DNA from: Bacteroidales bacterium
Lineage (GTDB): Bacteria > Bacteroidota > Bacteroidia > Bacteroidales > BM520
Length of the DNA: 64,000 bases
Assembly (NCBI GenBank): GCA_016285515.1
Contig: JAEEQW010000001.1
Coordinates: forward strand, 186,001 to 250,000
Reading direction: 5' to 3'
Within the stretch, counting starts at the first letter, position 1. Each line of letters opens with the position of its first letter. The position numbers and the translations under genes are program-made. The notes below the pieces were generated by a model, which was given only the letters and a program-made list of their open reading frames with translations, ran no database searches and was not told where the DNA came from. Shown here in pieces: positions 1 through 10,543 of this stretch.

Positions 1-42
1 TTTTGCAGTTGAAATTTATGAATCCACATTTATACAATAACT

Positions 43-540
43 ATGAAATGCAAATTGATAATTTCCTGCATGCTGCTCTTTTTGGGCGCCTGTTTTGCCA
101 AGGCACAATATTATACGCCCTACAGTGAACAGGATAATCCGGGACGACTCCACGTGTATTCTTCACCCATGCTCGATTCCATACTGTCAAAAAAATATGT
201 GTATGATTCATATCATGCAGGTTATGACGGCTATCGCATCCAGATATTTTTCGCCTCTGGAGCGAATTCAAAAAGTATGGCTTACAATGCAGCTGAGTCT
301 TTGGACTCACTCGAAATTAACATTCCTGTTTATATCTCCTTCAAAGCCCCTTATTATCGTGTAAGAGTCGGTGACTTCAGAAAAAAAATCGATGCGGAAT
401 ATTATCAGCGTATGCTCTCCAGCAGGTTCACGGGCTCCTTCGTGGTAAAGGATTTTATCTCCCCGTTGGACAAACCTTATAGGTCAGCCTACAGTTATGA
501 ACTCCAACGAGTAGCCGATTCCCTCGAACTTTACAGATGA
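43..540 (+). CDS. SPOR-domain secreted protein
   Basis: A 165-residue protein with an N-terminal signal peptide (hydrophobic core LIISCMLLFLGACF, likely cut after AKA). Residues about 62-135 look like a SPOR domain: the opening YRIQIFFASG, the mid-domain YYRVRVGDF, and a closing FVVKDF strand match the beta-alpha-beta pattern of this family. SPOR domains bind denuded septal peptidoglycan, so a periplasmic cell-wall role near the division site is likely but inferred. The first bases of the window (TTTTG at 1-5) look like the end of a Bacteroidota -7 box, which would put the transcript start about 30 bases before this ATG. The following gene is 106 bases downstream. Confidence 0.75.
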   Translation: MKCKLIISCMLLFLGACFAKAQYYTPYSEQDNPGRLHVYSSPMLDSILSKKYVYDSYHAGYDGYRIQIFFASGANSKSMAYNAAESLDSLEINIPVYISFKAPYYRVRVGDFRKKIDAEYYQRMLSSRFTGSFVVKDFISPLDKPYRSAYSYELQRVADSLELYR

Positions 541-646
541 TGGCATAATTATTGCTTATTAGGACTTAGGACTATGTGAATATCCGACGTGTATTCATGC
601 TGATATTCGCAAAATGTATTTGTGTTTAATTTTTATTTGATTCATT

Positions 647-3600
647 ATGAAAAAAGTCGTGATATTTATAGCTATAGTGCTCCTGTCTTCATGCACTCAC
701 GGACAAATTACCCCTACCAATAATAACACCATGATAACCGATCAAACCGACTATTCCAATTCTTGGGATCGGGTCAGAAAATACATTGATGACCAACTTC
801 CCGCTTCTGCAGCTAAGGAACTTGCTGAAATAGAGACTGCTGCACGTGCCAATGAAAATTATTCACAACTCATTAAGGTTGCTATCTTCAGAGCAAGAAT
901 TAACCTTGAATTCGAAGAGGCTACCTCTGAAAATACAATACATACCTTCGATTCATTAATTCAGGCTTCCTCTTTCCCTGAAAAGAATGTGTATTATTCG
1001 CTGACGGCTGAATTGTATTCAAACTATTATGATAGAAACAGTTGGAAATTAGACGGAAACGTGGCTTCTGATACGCGTCCCGAAGACCTGGCCGCATGGT
1101 CGCGCGAAGATTTTAAAAGCATTTCCTACGAATATTATATCAAATCACTCGAAGATGCTGACAAACTCAAGAAAATACCTCTTGAACAATTCGATGACAT
1201 TATAGATAAAGGTATTGACAGCAGAAATCTTCGTCCTACACTCTACGATTTTCTCGCTCATCGTGCCATCGACTATTTTTCAGAACCGTCGAACAACCTC
1301 CTCGGTGCTGACTTTCTGACCGATGATGCCCTTAAACCGGTGGATGAATTCATTAAACTCGACATTAACGACAAATTGAGTGAATCGGCTTTGCTCCTTG
1401 ATGCATTGCGCCTGTATCAGAATCTTGAAATATTTCATCAGAAGGAAATAGATGCCCTCGTCAATCTCGATTTGGCACGTCTGTCGTTCGTAAGACGGAA
1501 TTTGCAAAATGAAGGTTCTGACAATCTGTACTTTAATTCATTGTTGTCGCTTGAGAAAAAATCCAAGAATGATAAATGCTGCGCTGAAGTGATTTATGCA
1601 ATCGCCTCATATTACAGGTCCGATGCCTCGAAATATGATTCCGATGTTTCTGATGAACATAAGGACAGTTATGTGAAAGCCGTCGAATATTGCCTTAAAG
1701 CAATGAAACAGTATGAGGGTTCCAGGGGTGCTGCATTGTGTGAGAATATGTATTACTCCATCATCGAGCCTAAACTCGGATCGAGTTCATATATCAAAAC
1801 AATCTATCCTGATGAATATTTCAGTTTCCTTGTCGATTATACAAATTGCAATCATTTGTATTTCAAGGTAGTAAACGTAGATTACAAGGAAGAGTTCATG
1901 CCTGACACACGTAGGTATATGTCGGGGCAGGATAAATTCGATATGTATCTGAAATCTAAGGCCGTTAAGCAATGGGATGTGGAGGTCACCGACCCTCATG
2001 ACTATCGCCAGCACTCCATAGAGGTTGCCGCACAGCCTCTTCATAAAGGTTGCTATGCGGTGCTGATGTCCAATGACAAGTCTTTTAACTATAAAACAGG
2101 TCACGTTTCTTATTTCATCATTCAAGTGACCGATATCAATCTGATTGTTTCTTCCTCAGACAATAACAATTATGAAATATATACTGTTGACAGAAATTCG
2201 GGAAAAACAGTAAGTGATTGTAAATTAAATGTATATTACGAACATTACAAACGTGGCTCGACAATTTACACTGTGGTTGGCCACTATACAAGCGATAAAA
2301 ACGGCAAGTGCACCATACCTAATACAATTTTTGCGAATAATAATGATGGCAGATTGTTCCTTGAAGTTGAGCATGGAGGAAAATGGTATGCTGAAGATGT
2401 CTATTTGACGAAACGCGGTTCCTACAATTATTCTTCCGACAATCCTTCGGTCAGTTTCTATCTTGACCGCGCGATTTATCGTCCGGGTCAAACAGTTTTC
2501 TTTAAAGGTATAGCTACAAAGTGCAAGGACAGAATCAATTCAATTGTGCCAGACTACCCAGTGACGGTAACTTTGAAGGATGCTAATTATCAGAATGTTG
2601 GAGAGGTCAAAGTGAAGACGAATGAATATGGCACTTTTGCTGGTTCCTTCGTTTTGCCAAGTGATGGACTCACCGGTACTTACACTTTGGGATGTTATTA
2701 TGGCAGCATTAATTTCAGAGTGGAGGAATACAAACGTCCGACTTTCGAGATAACATTCGAGGACAAGACTTCGCAGCCGAAGCCCGATTCCAAAATCACT
2801 GTTGATGTCAAAAGTGAAACATACGCCGGACTTCCGCTGTCGAATGCTACTGTTAAATACAAGATTACGCGAGAGACTTCATGGTGGTCGTGGTGGTGGA
2901 GAAGCAGTGGTGAGGCAGTCAATATAGCCTCTGGTGAACTTAAAGCCGATGAAAACGGTATCGCAACAATCAATTTCACTGCAAAATGCCCTAATACCAG
3001 TGGATATTTCTATAGTCCACTTTTTGTTTTCATCGTCCATGTTGATGTCACCGATGCTTCCGGTGAAACCATATCCGATGAGTACAGAGTTCGCGTATCA
3101 AAGCAGACGATGACTATTCGCTGTGATGTGGATGAATATGTGTTGTTGCATAAAGACACTATTAATGTATATGCTGAAAACCTGCGAGGTGAAGAAATGA
3201 ATACAGTGTTCAATGTTGAATTGGTAAAACTGATCCCGCCTAAATCATTGTATCGCAACAAATTATGGAGTGAACCGGATTATTATTCCCTCACTAAGTC
3301 TGAATATGAAAAAAAACTGCCTCGTGATGCATACGGCAAAAACAGCCTTGAAGACTGGACGAGGGATTCAGGGAGTACGATTAAAATGACCACGGACGGT
3401 TCTGTTGTTTTGCCTGATAATCTTATCCCAGGCTTCTATGCCATGGATGTCACCACCAAAGACGATTACAAGAACATTGTCAAGGAATCGTTTTATTTCC
3501 AGGTTGTGGAGGACAACAGGTTCGAATTTGCGCAGTCGGGTATTATGGTTGTTACAGACAAAACTTCGGCCCATCCTGGCGAGGATTTCAATGTCTATAT

Positions 3601-6600
3601 CTCATCATCCTCCCCGGTTGCCGGAACAAGAGTGCAGATTACGTCTGCGGGCAGAGTCATATTTGATGACTGCATAACTGTTTCCAAAACCAAAGTGCTC
3701 AATGTCAAAGTTAAGGAGGAAGACAGAGGCGGCATAGACATCATGGTGTTCTCAACCTTCAACAATCGTGATTACAGCGCTGATTTCTCGGTGTCAGTTC
3801 CTTTCGAAAACAAACACCTGGATGTAAAGCTTTTGACGGAGAGAAACTCTATGCTGCCAGGCGGAACTGAGAAGTGGACCCTTCGATTAACCGATTACAA
3901 GGGCCAACCCGTCAACGCCGAGGTGCTTGCTGAAATGTATGACATGTCGCTTGACTACTTCTGCACATCATCATATTATCCTCCTTCGTGGGGTAGTGTG
4001 GTTAACAACAATTCGCTCAGTTTCAGACGCGGTCATATCACTGCAAGTAGTGCTTATGCATTCTCAGACAGCAGAGCCAAATCCGTAAGTGTGGCAACGC
4101 GTTCCTACGATGAGGTTGAATGGTATGGTTTGTTGGATTATGGTCGTTACCGTCGTTACCATCGATATACATCTTATGAGGATGAGGCTGTACTTTATGA
4201 GGTTGCACCAATGGAAGGTGCCAATTCTGATATGCTTATGAAAACAGCTTCAACGGCGGCTTATAAAGAGGATGCTGCAGTTGAAGAAGATGAGGCTTCG
4301 GGAGGGAAAACAGCAGAAACAAAACCACAGGGTGAAAAGTCCATCAGACGTGATTTCCGCGAGACGGCATTCTTCTATCCGCAGCTCACTACCGATAAAG
4401 ACGGCAATGTGGATTTTGAATTCCTTGTGCCTCAGTCCATAACCAAATGGAAATTCAGGGCAGTTGCACATACCAAGGATTTGTTGGCAGGCCTTAATGA
4501 AAAGGAGATAGTCGCTAAAAAGGATATGTTTATTACTCCAAATTATCCTAAAGTGCTCTATCAGAACGATGAAATCTATTATTCAGCCAAGATCTCCAAT
4601 ACTTCCGACAAAACTCTGACCGGCAAGTCTTATCTTGTAGTCACCAATGAAAAGGGTGAAAATATCACTTCTCAGGTGGTTCAGAAAGAAAGGGTTGATT
4701 TTACGGTTGCTGGTAATAACTCCATTATCGTTAAATGGAAACTTACAGTCCCGTCGGATGCATCGGTTCTTACTATACGTTCGGTTGCCGAAACAGCTTC
4801 TCTAACCGATGCCGAGGAACATATCATACCTGTGCTTACTACCAAAGTGCTCATCACAGAAACCCTGCCTATGACCATCAAAAAAGCAGGGAAAAACACT
4901 TTCCAGTTTAAATCTTTCAATGAAAAATACGGTAAGAAAAATATTCATACCCAGTCAGTTACACTTGAATATACACCAAATCCGCTGTGGTATGCAGTGC
5001 AGACTCTCCCTTATTTTGAGGATGGGGATGACAAGCTTGTGGATATCATTTTCGGAAAATTGTATTCAAATTTAATTGCTGACTATATAGTTAAAAACAA
5101 TCCTACTATTGAAGATGTTTACCGTCAGATTAAGGCCACGAATCCGGATGATTTCGTATCGCAGTTGGAGAAAAATCAGGAACTGAAGGATATTCTGCTT
5201 AATGAAACCCCATGGGTTCTCGATGCTGCAAATGAACAGGAACAGCGTGAACGCATGATAATGCTGTTTAACGCCAACCAGATGTCGTATAATAAGGCTC
5301 AGAGTATCAGGAAATTAAAAGCTGTACAGAGAAATGATGGCAGCTTCCCGTGGATTGAAGGCAGCAAATATTCAAGCTATTATGTCACTCTCAATGTCAT
5401 CAGCGGTTTTGCCCATCTCAACGATTTGGGCATTATTTCCATCAATTCAAATAATGATATAAAGAACATGGTGGTAAGAGCTGTTGATTATATTGATACT
5501 GAAATAGTTAAAGATTACGAGTATTTAAAGAAATATAATGAGCTTGAACTTTACAGCATTTCTTCAAGCAAGATAAAATATCTTTATCTCAGAAATTGTC
5601 TGATGGATATAGTCAAGCTTGAGGACAAAGCGACCAAGGAAGCGTACGATTTCTATCTCGGCAAACTCAAGACGGGGTGGCAGAACCGTTCGCTTTATTC
5701 GCAGGCGTTGTCAGCTATGGTTCTTCAGAGTTGTGATGCCGCCATCTCAAAGAAAATCATGCAGTCGTTTGATGAGCGTGCTCTTCACAGCGATGAACTT
5801 GGCATGTATTGGCGCGATTTGCATACCACCAATTTGTTTGACATGTACTGCGAGCCTATCTCCACTATGGCTGCTATGATTGAGTGTTATTATAAGTTGG
5901 AGGCCAACGAGGATGATATCAATGAAATGAAACGCTGGCTGCTCAACCAGAAACGTACAACCATGTGGAACACCACGAGCGGAACCACAGAAGCTGTATT
6001 TGCCCTGCTTATCGGCGGCGATGCCGAAATAATCGGCAATTATAAGGATGATGTCGTGAAGGTGGGCAATAAGGTTGTTGACACTGAAAATTCCGTACCT
6101 GGCAGCGGTTATTTGAAAAAACATTGGGATGCATCGGAAGTTGACGCAAGTTTCGGTAAAGTGACAGTTGACAAGACTAACGACGGTACTGCATGGGCTT
6201 CTCTGTATTGGCAGTATCTTACAGATTATGATAATGTTACGGCTGCATCGTCAGGGCTTTCAGTAAAACGTGTAATATTGAAGGCTTCGTATGCAGACGG
6301 CAACACCACTTTCACTGAAGTTAAGGACGGAATGACAATTTCACCTACCGACAAGGTGGTGGTGAGGATGGTTATCAAATCCGACCGCGACATGGAGTAC
6401 GTTCACCTGAAGGATATTGTTCCGGCATGTTTCATCCCTGAGGAAGTGCTGTCGGGTTATCATTATTCCGGTGATCTGCTGTATTATCTGAGCATCAGGG
6501 ATGAGTCGATGAATTTCTTTATCGAGAGGATGAACAAGGGTACTTATATGATTGAATATAAGGTGAATGTTCAGCAGAGCGGAACGTTTACGGCTGGTTT

Positions 6601-6673
6601 GTCGAAAATTCAGTGTTATTATGCTCCTGAATTTGGCGGACAGTCAGAGGGTGTCAGAATAAGTGTCAGGTAA
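647..6673 (+). CDS. Alpha-2-macroglobulin family lipoprotein lacking the thioester motif
   Basis: A 2008-residue protein of the bacterial alpha-2-macroglobulin (large extracellular alpha-helical) family. It starts with a lipoprotein signal peptide (LLSSC, Cys16). The MG2 signature YRPGQTVFFKG lies near residue 605, and the A2M core (FFYPQLTTDKDG, then WKFRAVAHTKD) near 1238-1275. After it comes the helical complement-like region, including LPYFEDGDDKLVD and LEKNQELKDILLNETPW. Classical members have a CxEQ thioester just after the LPY-type segment; here residues about 1458-1462 read EDGDD, so no covalent protease trap is possible. The typical pbpC partner is not adjacent; the next gene is convergent, 16 bases away. 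A periplasmic or surface, non-covalent protease-inhibitor or structural role is inferred. Confidence 0.88.
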   Translation: MKKVVIFIAIVLLSSCTHGQITPTNNNTMITDQTDYSNSWDRVRKYIDDQLPASAAKELAEIETAARANENYSQLIKVAIFRARINLEFEEATSENTIHTFDSLIQASSFPEKNVYYSLTAELYSNYYDRNSWKLDGNVASDTRPEDLAAWSREDFKSISYEYYIKSLEDADKLKKIPLEQFDDIIDKGIDSRNLRPTLYDFLAHRAIDYFSEPSNNLLGADFLTDDALKPVDEFIKLDINDKLSESALLLDALRLYQNLEIFHQKEIDALVNLDLARLSFVRRNLQNEGSDNLYFNSLLSLEKKSKNDKCCAEVIYAIASYYRSDASKYDSDVSDEHKDSYVKAVEYCLKAMKQYEGSRGAALCENMYYSIIEPKLGSSSYIKTIYPDEYFSFLVDYTNCNHLYFKVVNVDYKEEFMPDTRRYMSGQDKFDMYLKSKAVKQWDVEVTDPHDYRQHSIEVAAQPLHKGCYAVLMSNDKSFNYKTGHVSYFIIQVTDINLIVSSSDNNNYEIYTVDRNSGKTVSDCKLNVYYEHYKRGSTIYTVVGHYTSDKNGKCTIPNTIFANNNDGRLFLEVEHGGKWYAEDVYLTKRGSYNYSSDNPSVSFYLDRAIYRPGQTVFFKGIATKCKDRINSIVPDYPVTVTLKDANYQNVGEVKVKTNEYGTFAGSFVLPSDGLTGTYTLGCYYGSINFRVEEYKRPTFEITFEDKTSQPKPDSKITVDVKSETYAGLPLSNATVKYKITRETSWWSWWWRSSGEAVNIASGELKADENGIATINFTAKCPNTSGYFYSPLFVFIVHVDVTDASGETISDEYRVRVSKQTMTIRCDVDEYVLLHKDTINVYAENLRGEEMNTVFNVELVKLIPPKSLYRNKLWSEPDYYSLTKSEYEKKLPRDAYGKNSLEDWTRDSGSTIKMTTDGSVVLPDNLIPGFYAMDVTTKDDYKNIVKESFYFQVVEDNRFEFAQSGIMVVTDKTSAHPGEDFNVYISSSSPVAGTRVQITSAGRVIFDDCITVSKTKVLNVKVKEEDRGGIDIMVFSTFNNRDYSADFSVSVPFENKHLDVKLLTERNSMLPGGTEKWTLRLTDYKGQPVNAEVLAEMYDMSLDYFCTSSYYPPSWGSVVNNNSLSFRRGHITASSAYAFSDSRAKSVSVATRSYDEVEWYGLLDYGRYRRYHRYTSYEDEAVLYEVAPMEGANSDMLMKTASTAAYKEDAAVEEDEASGGKTAETKPQGEKSIRRDFRETAFFYPQLTTDKDGNVDFEFLVPQSITKWKFRAVAHTKDLLAGLNEKEIVAKKDMFITPNYPKVLYQNDEIYYSAKISNTSDKTLTGKSYLVVTNEKGENITSQVVQKERVDFTVAGNNSIIVKWKLTVPSDASVLTIRSVAETASLTDAEEHIIPVLTTKVLITETLPMTIKKAGKNTFQFKSFNEKYGKKNIHTQSVTLEYTPNPLWYAVQTLPYFEDGDDKLVDIIFGKLYSNLIADYIVKNNPTIEDVYRQIKATNPDDFVSQLEKNQELKDILLNETPWVLDAANEQEQRERMIMLFNANQMSYNKAQSIRKLKAVQRNDGSFPWIEGSKYSSYYVTLNVISGFAHLNDLGIISINSNNDIKNMVVRAVDYIDTEIVKDYEYLKKYNELELYSISSSKIKYLYLRNCLMDIVKLEDKATKEAYDFYLGKLKTGWQNRSLYSQALSAMVLQSCDAAISKKIMQSFDERALHSDELGMYWRDLHTTNLFDMYCEPISTMAAMIECYYKLEANEDDINEMKRWLLNQKRTTMWNTTSGTTEAVFALLIGGDAEIIGNYKDDVVKVGNKVVDTENSVPGSGYLKKHWDASEVDASFGKVTVDKTNDGTAWASLYWQYLTDYDNVTAASSGLSVKRVILKASYADGNTTFTEVKDGMTISPTDKVVVRMVIKSDRDMEYVHLKDIVPACFIPEEVLSGYHYSGDLLYYLSIRDESMNFFIERMNKGTYMIEYKVNVQQSGTFTAGLSKIQCYYAPEFGGQSEGVRISVR

Positions 6674-6689
6674 AAGGGGGAAAATCAAC

Positions 6690-9422
6690 CTACATTTTTG
6701 CCAGTTCATCGAATTTCGCCTTTTCCCAAGGTTTTGAGAGGTCGAACAACACCTCGGGAGGCTGCGAAAGACGTTTCACCAACTCTTCTGTGTTTGCATT
6801 TTCACCATGCAATCCAGCCACTTCCTGGGAGATTGCATTCCAGTCGGGATGTGTTATTATCAGTGGAATGAAATTGTTCAGGTCGAAACAGGTGATGCTG
6901 AAGTCGAAACCTTCGGTCGCTATTCTCGAATGTACGCGTGTCAGTTTCGTTTCACCGACTTCCTCAAGCACTTGGAGATACTTTTCGTAGAGAACATATT
7001 CGTTCAGTATGAACGCTATTTCCTTTGGGGTGAGGTTGTCCCAGAATTCATGTGATACCGGCTTGGCAACAAAACGTCCAAGCATGAATGAACCTGCACT
7101 TAGTCCTGACTGGTCGTTTCTCAGACATTTTTTTATTGCACGTCTGTAGAAATCAACTTTCTTGTCAGTGTCGAGAAGTTCGTAAACGCGCGATTGGTCT
7201 TGATGTGAGCCCATCTTGCTGCTCAGCACCTGGTCAACATAGTTGTCGGAGTTTACCAAATACCATTCGTTGACGATTGACATGGCTTTTTCCGGACTTT
7301 CGTTGAAATCGTTGCGGATGAGGCGGGCAAGAGTGTCAATATCGGATATGTAATTAACTGTCGTTGAGTTGACTATCTTTTGATATTCCTTGTAAGCATC
7401 ACGCATTTCCACGAATACTTTCTCTTCCTTCGGATACATATCCACCTTCTCGCCGGCAAGGTACTTCATGAAACGTGCCGGACGGTAATTCGCCTGTCCT
7501 TTGAATATGCTCTGACGTTTGCTTGACAGTGTAATCCAGTCACCTTCTTTGATGACAAGTCCGTCGGAATTGACAAGTTCGTTGTCGTGCATAGTGATTC
7601 CGTTTGACTGGAGGTTGAGAAATGCAGGGATTCCGTAGCCGCGGCATGCTGTCACCACGTGTATGGCGGCAGGAGTCATACTGAGGATTGCGTCTATTTC
7701 GTTGAGAATGATGGTGTCTTCAGGAATGAAACGTTCCTTGCACAGACATGCCTTGTCCCCTTGCCGTTTGTACTCATTAGCCTGCTGTGAACTGAAACAC
7801 AGTCTTGCTGTTGTGGCAGTTCTCGGTAGGACATTTACCCCTTTGCCGAAGAATTTCAGGTTCTTGAATGATTCATTGTCAATGGTGTCTGAAACAATCT
7901 GACGCAGATGATAAGGTCTGATTAGCTCCACCACTTTTTCTTTTGGAATGACATTTTCATCATAGAGTTTTATTGATGAAAGAAGTGCCGCCCTGCCGGT
8001 CAGTTCCGACTTGTTGAGCTGAAGAATGGCGAAAAGGCTGACATCATCGTGGGTTTCAACCGCAAACTCAATGGTGACAGGTGATTGATAACGTTTTTCA
8101 AGGTTTCGCAACAGAGGGTCGAAGTGGTATATTGCCGGATATTCGTCACGTATATCCTTTCTCTCTTCATATTCCATATCATTTGAGGATATGTCGCCGG
8201 TCATGATTTCTTCCCCGAAGATGTCAAGATAGCTTTCCACCTGTCGTCCCTTACCGGTGCGGCTGTGGAAACTGTGAATCACTCCGGGATACGAATAGTC
8301 GTTGCCGATGGTCCATACCATCTTCTGCAGGATGAGTGCAGGATATGCCTTCTTGCCTTGCATGAATGTCAGTATAAGATCCTGATTGTCATCGTAAAAC
8401 TTTCTGATGCACTTTGCGATGAACATTACCTGGTAGAATGCGTCATTGATGATTTTGTCTCCGTTTTCCGTACTGCGGATGAGTTCTTCAACAGTGGCAA
8501 TCTTTTCAGCTATTTGCTCCGGTGACAGTTCTTTGTCCTTAAGAACCCTGAAATCCGGGTCGGAAATGGAGTATTTTTTGTTTATATCATTGATGTCCAA
8601 TGACTTGAGCAACGTGATATTATAAAGATTGTTGAGATAAATACGACCTGCCATGTTCTTGCCTAATCTGTCGCAGAGGCCTTCGTATGCTTGGTGTGTA
8701 ACACCGATGTTGAGCATAGTCGGCATCAGACCGGGAATATATTGTGGCATGGCGCTTCTTATTGCGAATACAAGCGGATTTTCACGCGAGCCCAATTTTG
8801 TTTTGGTCATAATCTCCAGATTCTCAATGGCTTGATGAATGTATTCCACTCGCTTGCTTGCTTCCTCATCGAAAGTGTCAGACGTGACTATCGAAAAATC
8901 CGGAACAGAATAGCATTTCTGTGCCATTTCAAGGAGAATCTTCCCTTTGTGACTTATATTGTTGATTGTGAGGCGCTGGTCATCCACACTGCGTTTTGCT
9001 GACAGCATGTTGACCACATTGTCGTTGTCGTAAAGAGTATGTGACTTACAATAAGCTTCACATTCCTTTTTCAGGTTGTCACGCATCATTTCCAATTCAG
9101 GAACCACATTTTCCCCCTCGTTCTTGCCTTTATTGATTCTTTGTTCTTCTATAAGCAGGGACAGATAGTGTTTCCTTTCGTTGATGTCAGTGTGGTTAAG
9201 AAGGTAATATATATCATACCAGCGGGGAGGAATCTCATATAGCGTTTTGTCTCCTTTGAGTTTATAGACTACAGTGCCGGGTTTGTTACCATCATATTTG
9301 TTGTTCGGTTCATCACTGTCATGCTGAAAGACTTCGCGTCCTTTTTCAGCGTACAGGTTGACCATGAAATAGTTAAGATAGCTGGCGCGGATTTTTATCT
9401 CATCGAATTCCAGTTTTTCCAT
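6690..9422 (-). CDS. Divergent pyruvate phosphate dikinase-like protein without the PEP-binding barrel
   Basis: A 910-residue protein. About 155 unassigned residues are followed by a PPDK/PEP-synthase type nucleotide-binding region: KGKILLEMAQ near 158 and RSAMPQYIPGLMPTMLNIGV near 220-245 match the PPDK patterns for these segments. A swivelling phosphohistidine domain follows, with AAIHVVTACRGYG around His588 in place of the usual TSHAAVVARGMG; the His is kept but the preceding Thr-Ser is not. PPDK would next have a PEP/pyruvate TIM barrel of about 350 residues; here only about 220 helical, unrelated-looking residues remain. It may transfer phosphate from ATP to an unknown acceptor. It is last in a minus-strand group, 11 bases after the DAHP synthase gene. 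Confidence 0.65.
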   Translation of the reverse strand: MEKLEFDEIKIRASYLNYFMVNLYAEKGREVFQHDSDEPNNKYDGNKPGTVVYKLKGDKTLYEIPPRWYDIYYLLNHTDINERKHYLSLLIEEQRINKGKNEGENVVPELEMMRDNLKKECEAYCKSHTLYDNDNVVNMLSAKRSVDDQRLTINNISHKGKILLEMAQKCYSVPDFSIVTSDTFDEEASKRVEYIHQAIENLEIMTKTKLGSRENPLVFAIRSAMPQYIPGLMPTMLNIGVTHQAYEGLCDRLGKNMAGRIYLNNLYNITLLKSLDINDINKKYSISDPDFRVLKDKELSPEQIAEKIATVEELIRSTENGDKIINDAFYQVMFIAKCIRKFYDDNQDLILTFMQGKKAYPALILQKMVWTIGNDYSYPGVIHSFHSRTGKGRQVESYLDIFGEEIMTGDISSNDMEYEERKDIRDEYPAIYHFDPLLRNLEKRYQSPVTIEFAVETHDDVSLFAILQLNKSELTGRAALLSSIKLYDENVIPKEKVVELIRPYHLRQIVSDTIDNESFKNLKFFGKGVNVLPRTATTARLCFSSQQANEYKRQGDKACLCKERFIPEDTIILNEIDAILSMTPAAIHVVTACRGYGIPAFLNLQSNGITMHDNELVNSDGLVIKEGDWITLSSKRQSIFKGQANYRPARFMKYLAGEKVDMYPKEEKVFVEMRDAYKEYQKIVNSTTVNYISDIDTLARLIRNDFNESPEKAMSIVNEWYLVNSDNYVDQVLSSKMGSHQDQSRVYELLDTDKKVDFYRRAIKKCLRNDQSGLSAGSFMLGRFVAKPVSHEFWDNLTPKEIAFILNEYVLYEKYLQVLEEVGETKLTRVHSRIATEGFDFSITCFDLNNFIPLIITHPDWNAISQEVAGLHGENANTEELVKRLSQPPEVLFDLSKPWEKAKFDELAKM

Positions 9423-9433
9423 GATATTTTCCG

Positions 9434-10543
9434 TTATTGTATTTTTATTGAATATTTATGGATGACATCCATTATTTCTGTTACGAGTTCTTTTGAGAGC
9501 CCGAGCTCATCGGCAAGGCTGAGGCATTGGTTCATAACATCGCGCCAGCGTGATGCCTGCAAAGCCGGAAGTTCTAATTTCCGTTTGGCCTCTCCTATTT
9601 CCTTCACTGCAGCCATCCTTTGTGCCAGCACTTTTATCAGGTCTTCATTGCAGCCGTCGATAATCTGGCGGCAAGTGTTTATCTTGGCGATTACTTCTTC
9701 TTGTTCGGGGGTGTTGCTTGCCAAACCACAGCGTCGGTCGTGGAAGTTGACGTTTTCGAGCATTTTCCCGAATTGTGTTGGGGTTAGTTGTTGCTTGTCG
9801 TCTGATAGGGCTTCCGACGGTTTGTAGTGGACTTCAACCATGAGTCCTGAAGTCTCAAGTGCAAGGGCTTTTTTTACGATGTCTTCTATGTATTTTGTTT
9901 CGCCTGCGATGTGGCTTGGGTCGCACAGGATAGGCAGGTCGGGATATGTGCATTTGAGTTTGATAGGGAGGTCCCAATGCGGTTCATTGCGCAGCGGTGC
10001 GGAATATACCGACTGGAAACCACGGTGAACTGTAGCTATTTTGCGTATTCCGGCATCATTGATGCGTTCGAGTGCACCTATCCATGTGTTGAGGTCTGGA
10101 GATATCGGGTTTTTTATGAATACGGGAATGTCGCAGCCGTGCAAGGCTTCGGAGATTTCGTCCATCATATAGGGATTGATGGTGGTCCTTGCTCCGAGCC
10201 ATATATAGTCGATACCCTTGTCGAGTACGAGTTTCAACTGGTCTGCATTCATGACCTCGACCACTACAGGCAGGTGAAATTCCCTTTTCACTTCTAAAAG
10301 CCAAGGGATGCCTTTTTCACCGCAGCCGGTGAATGTGTATGGCTTACTGCGAGGTTTCCATATTCCGGCTCTGAATATGTTTATCTTATGTTCAATTAGT
10401 TGCGCTGCAGTGTTCATCACCTGTCTTTCCGATTCGGCAGAACATGGCCCTGCAATAAGCAGCAGATTGTCACCTGCGGGACTCCACTGCCTGAAAGGTT
10501 CTATATCCAATTTGTCTTTGGTCATTTCTCGGTTTAAAGCCAT
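9434..10543 (-). CDS. Bifunctional DAHP synthase / chorismate mutase
   Basis: A 369-residue enzyme of the shikimate pathway. Residues about 1-265 are a type I-beta (KDO8P-synthase-like) DAHP synthase: IAGPCSAES, FRAGIWKPRSKPYTF, GARTT, and CDPSHIAG are the expected substrate and metal-binding segments. Residues about 285-369 are an AroQ-type chorismate mutase helix bundle (DLIKVLAQRMAAVKEIGEAK). The fusion is common in Bacteroidota and couples entry into aromatic synthesis to phenylalanine/tyrosine branch control: chorismate-derived prephenate usually inhibits the synthase (established for the family, not visible here). The start codon lies 10 bases inside the 3' end of the upstream transporter gene, so the two are probably translationally coupled. 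Confidence 0.93.
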   Translation of the reverse strand: MALNREMTKDKLDIEPFRQWSPAGDNLLLIAGPCSAESERQVMNTAAQLIEHKINIFRAGIWKPRSKPYTFTGCGEKGIPWLLEVKREFHLPVVVEVMNADQLKLVLDKGIDYIWLGARTTINPYMMDEISEALHGCDIPVFIKNPISPDLNTWIGALERINDAGIRKIATVHRGFQSVYSAPLRNEPHWDLPIKLKCTYPDLPILCDPSHIAGETKYIEDIVKKALALETSGLMVEVHYKPSEALSDDKQQLTPTQFGKMLENVNFHDRRCGLASNTPEQEEVIAKINTCRQIIDGCNEDLIKVLAQRMAAVKEIGEAKRKLELPALQASRWRDVMNQCLSLADELGLSKELVTEIMDVIHKYSIKIQ

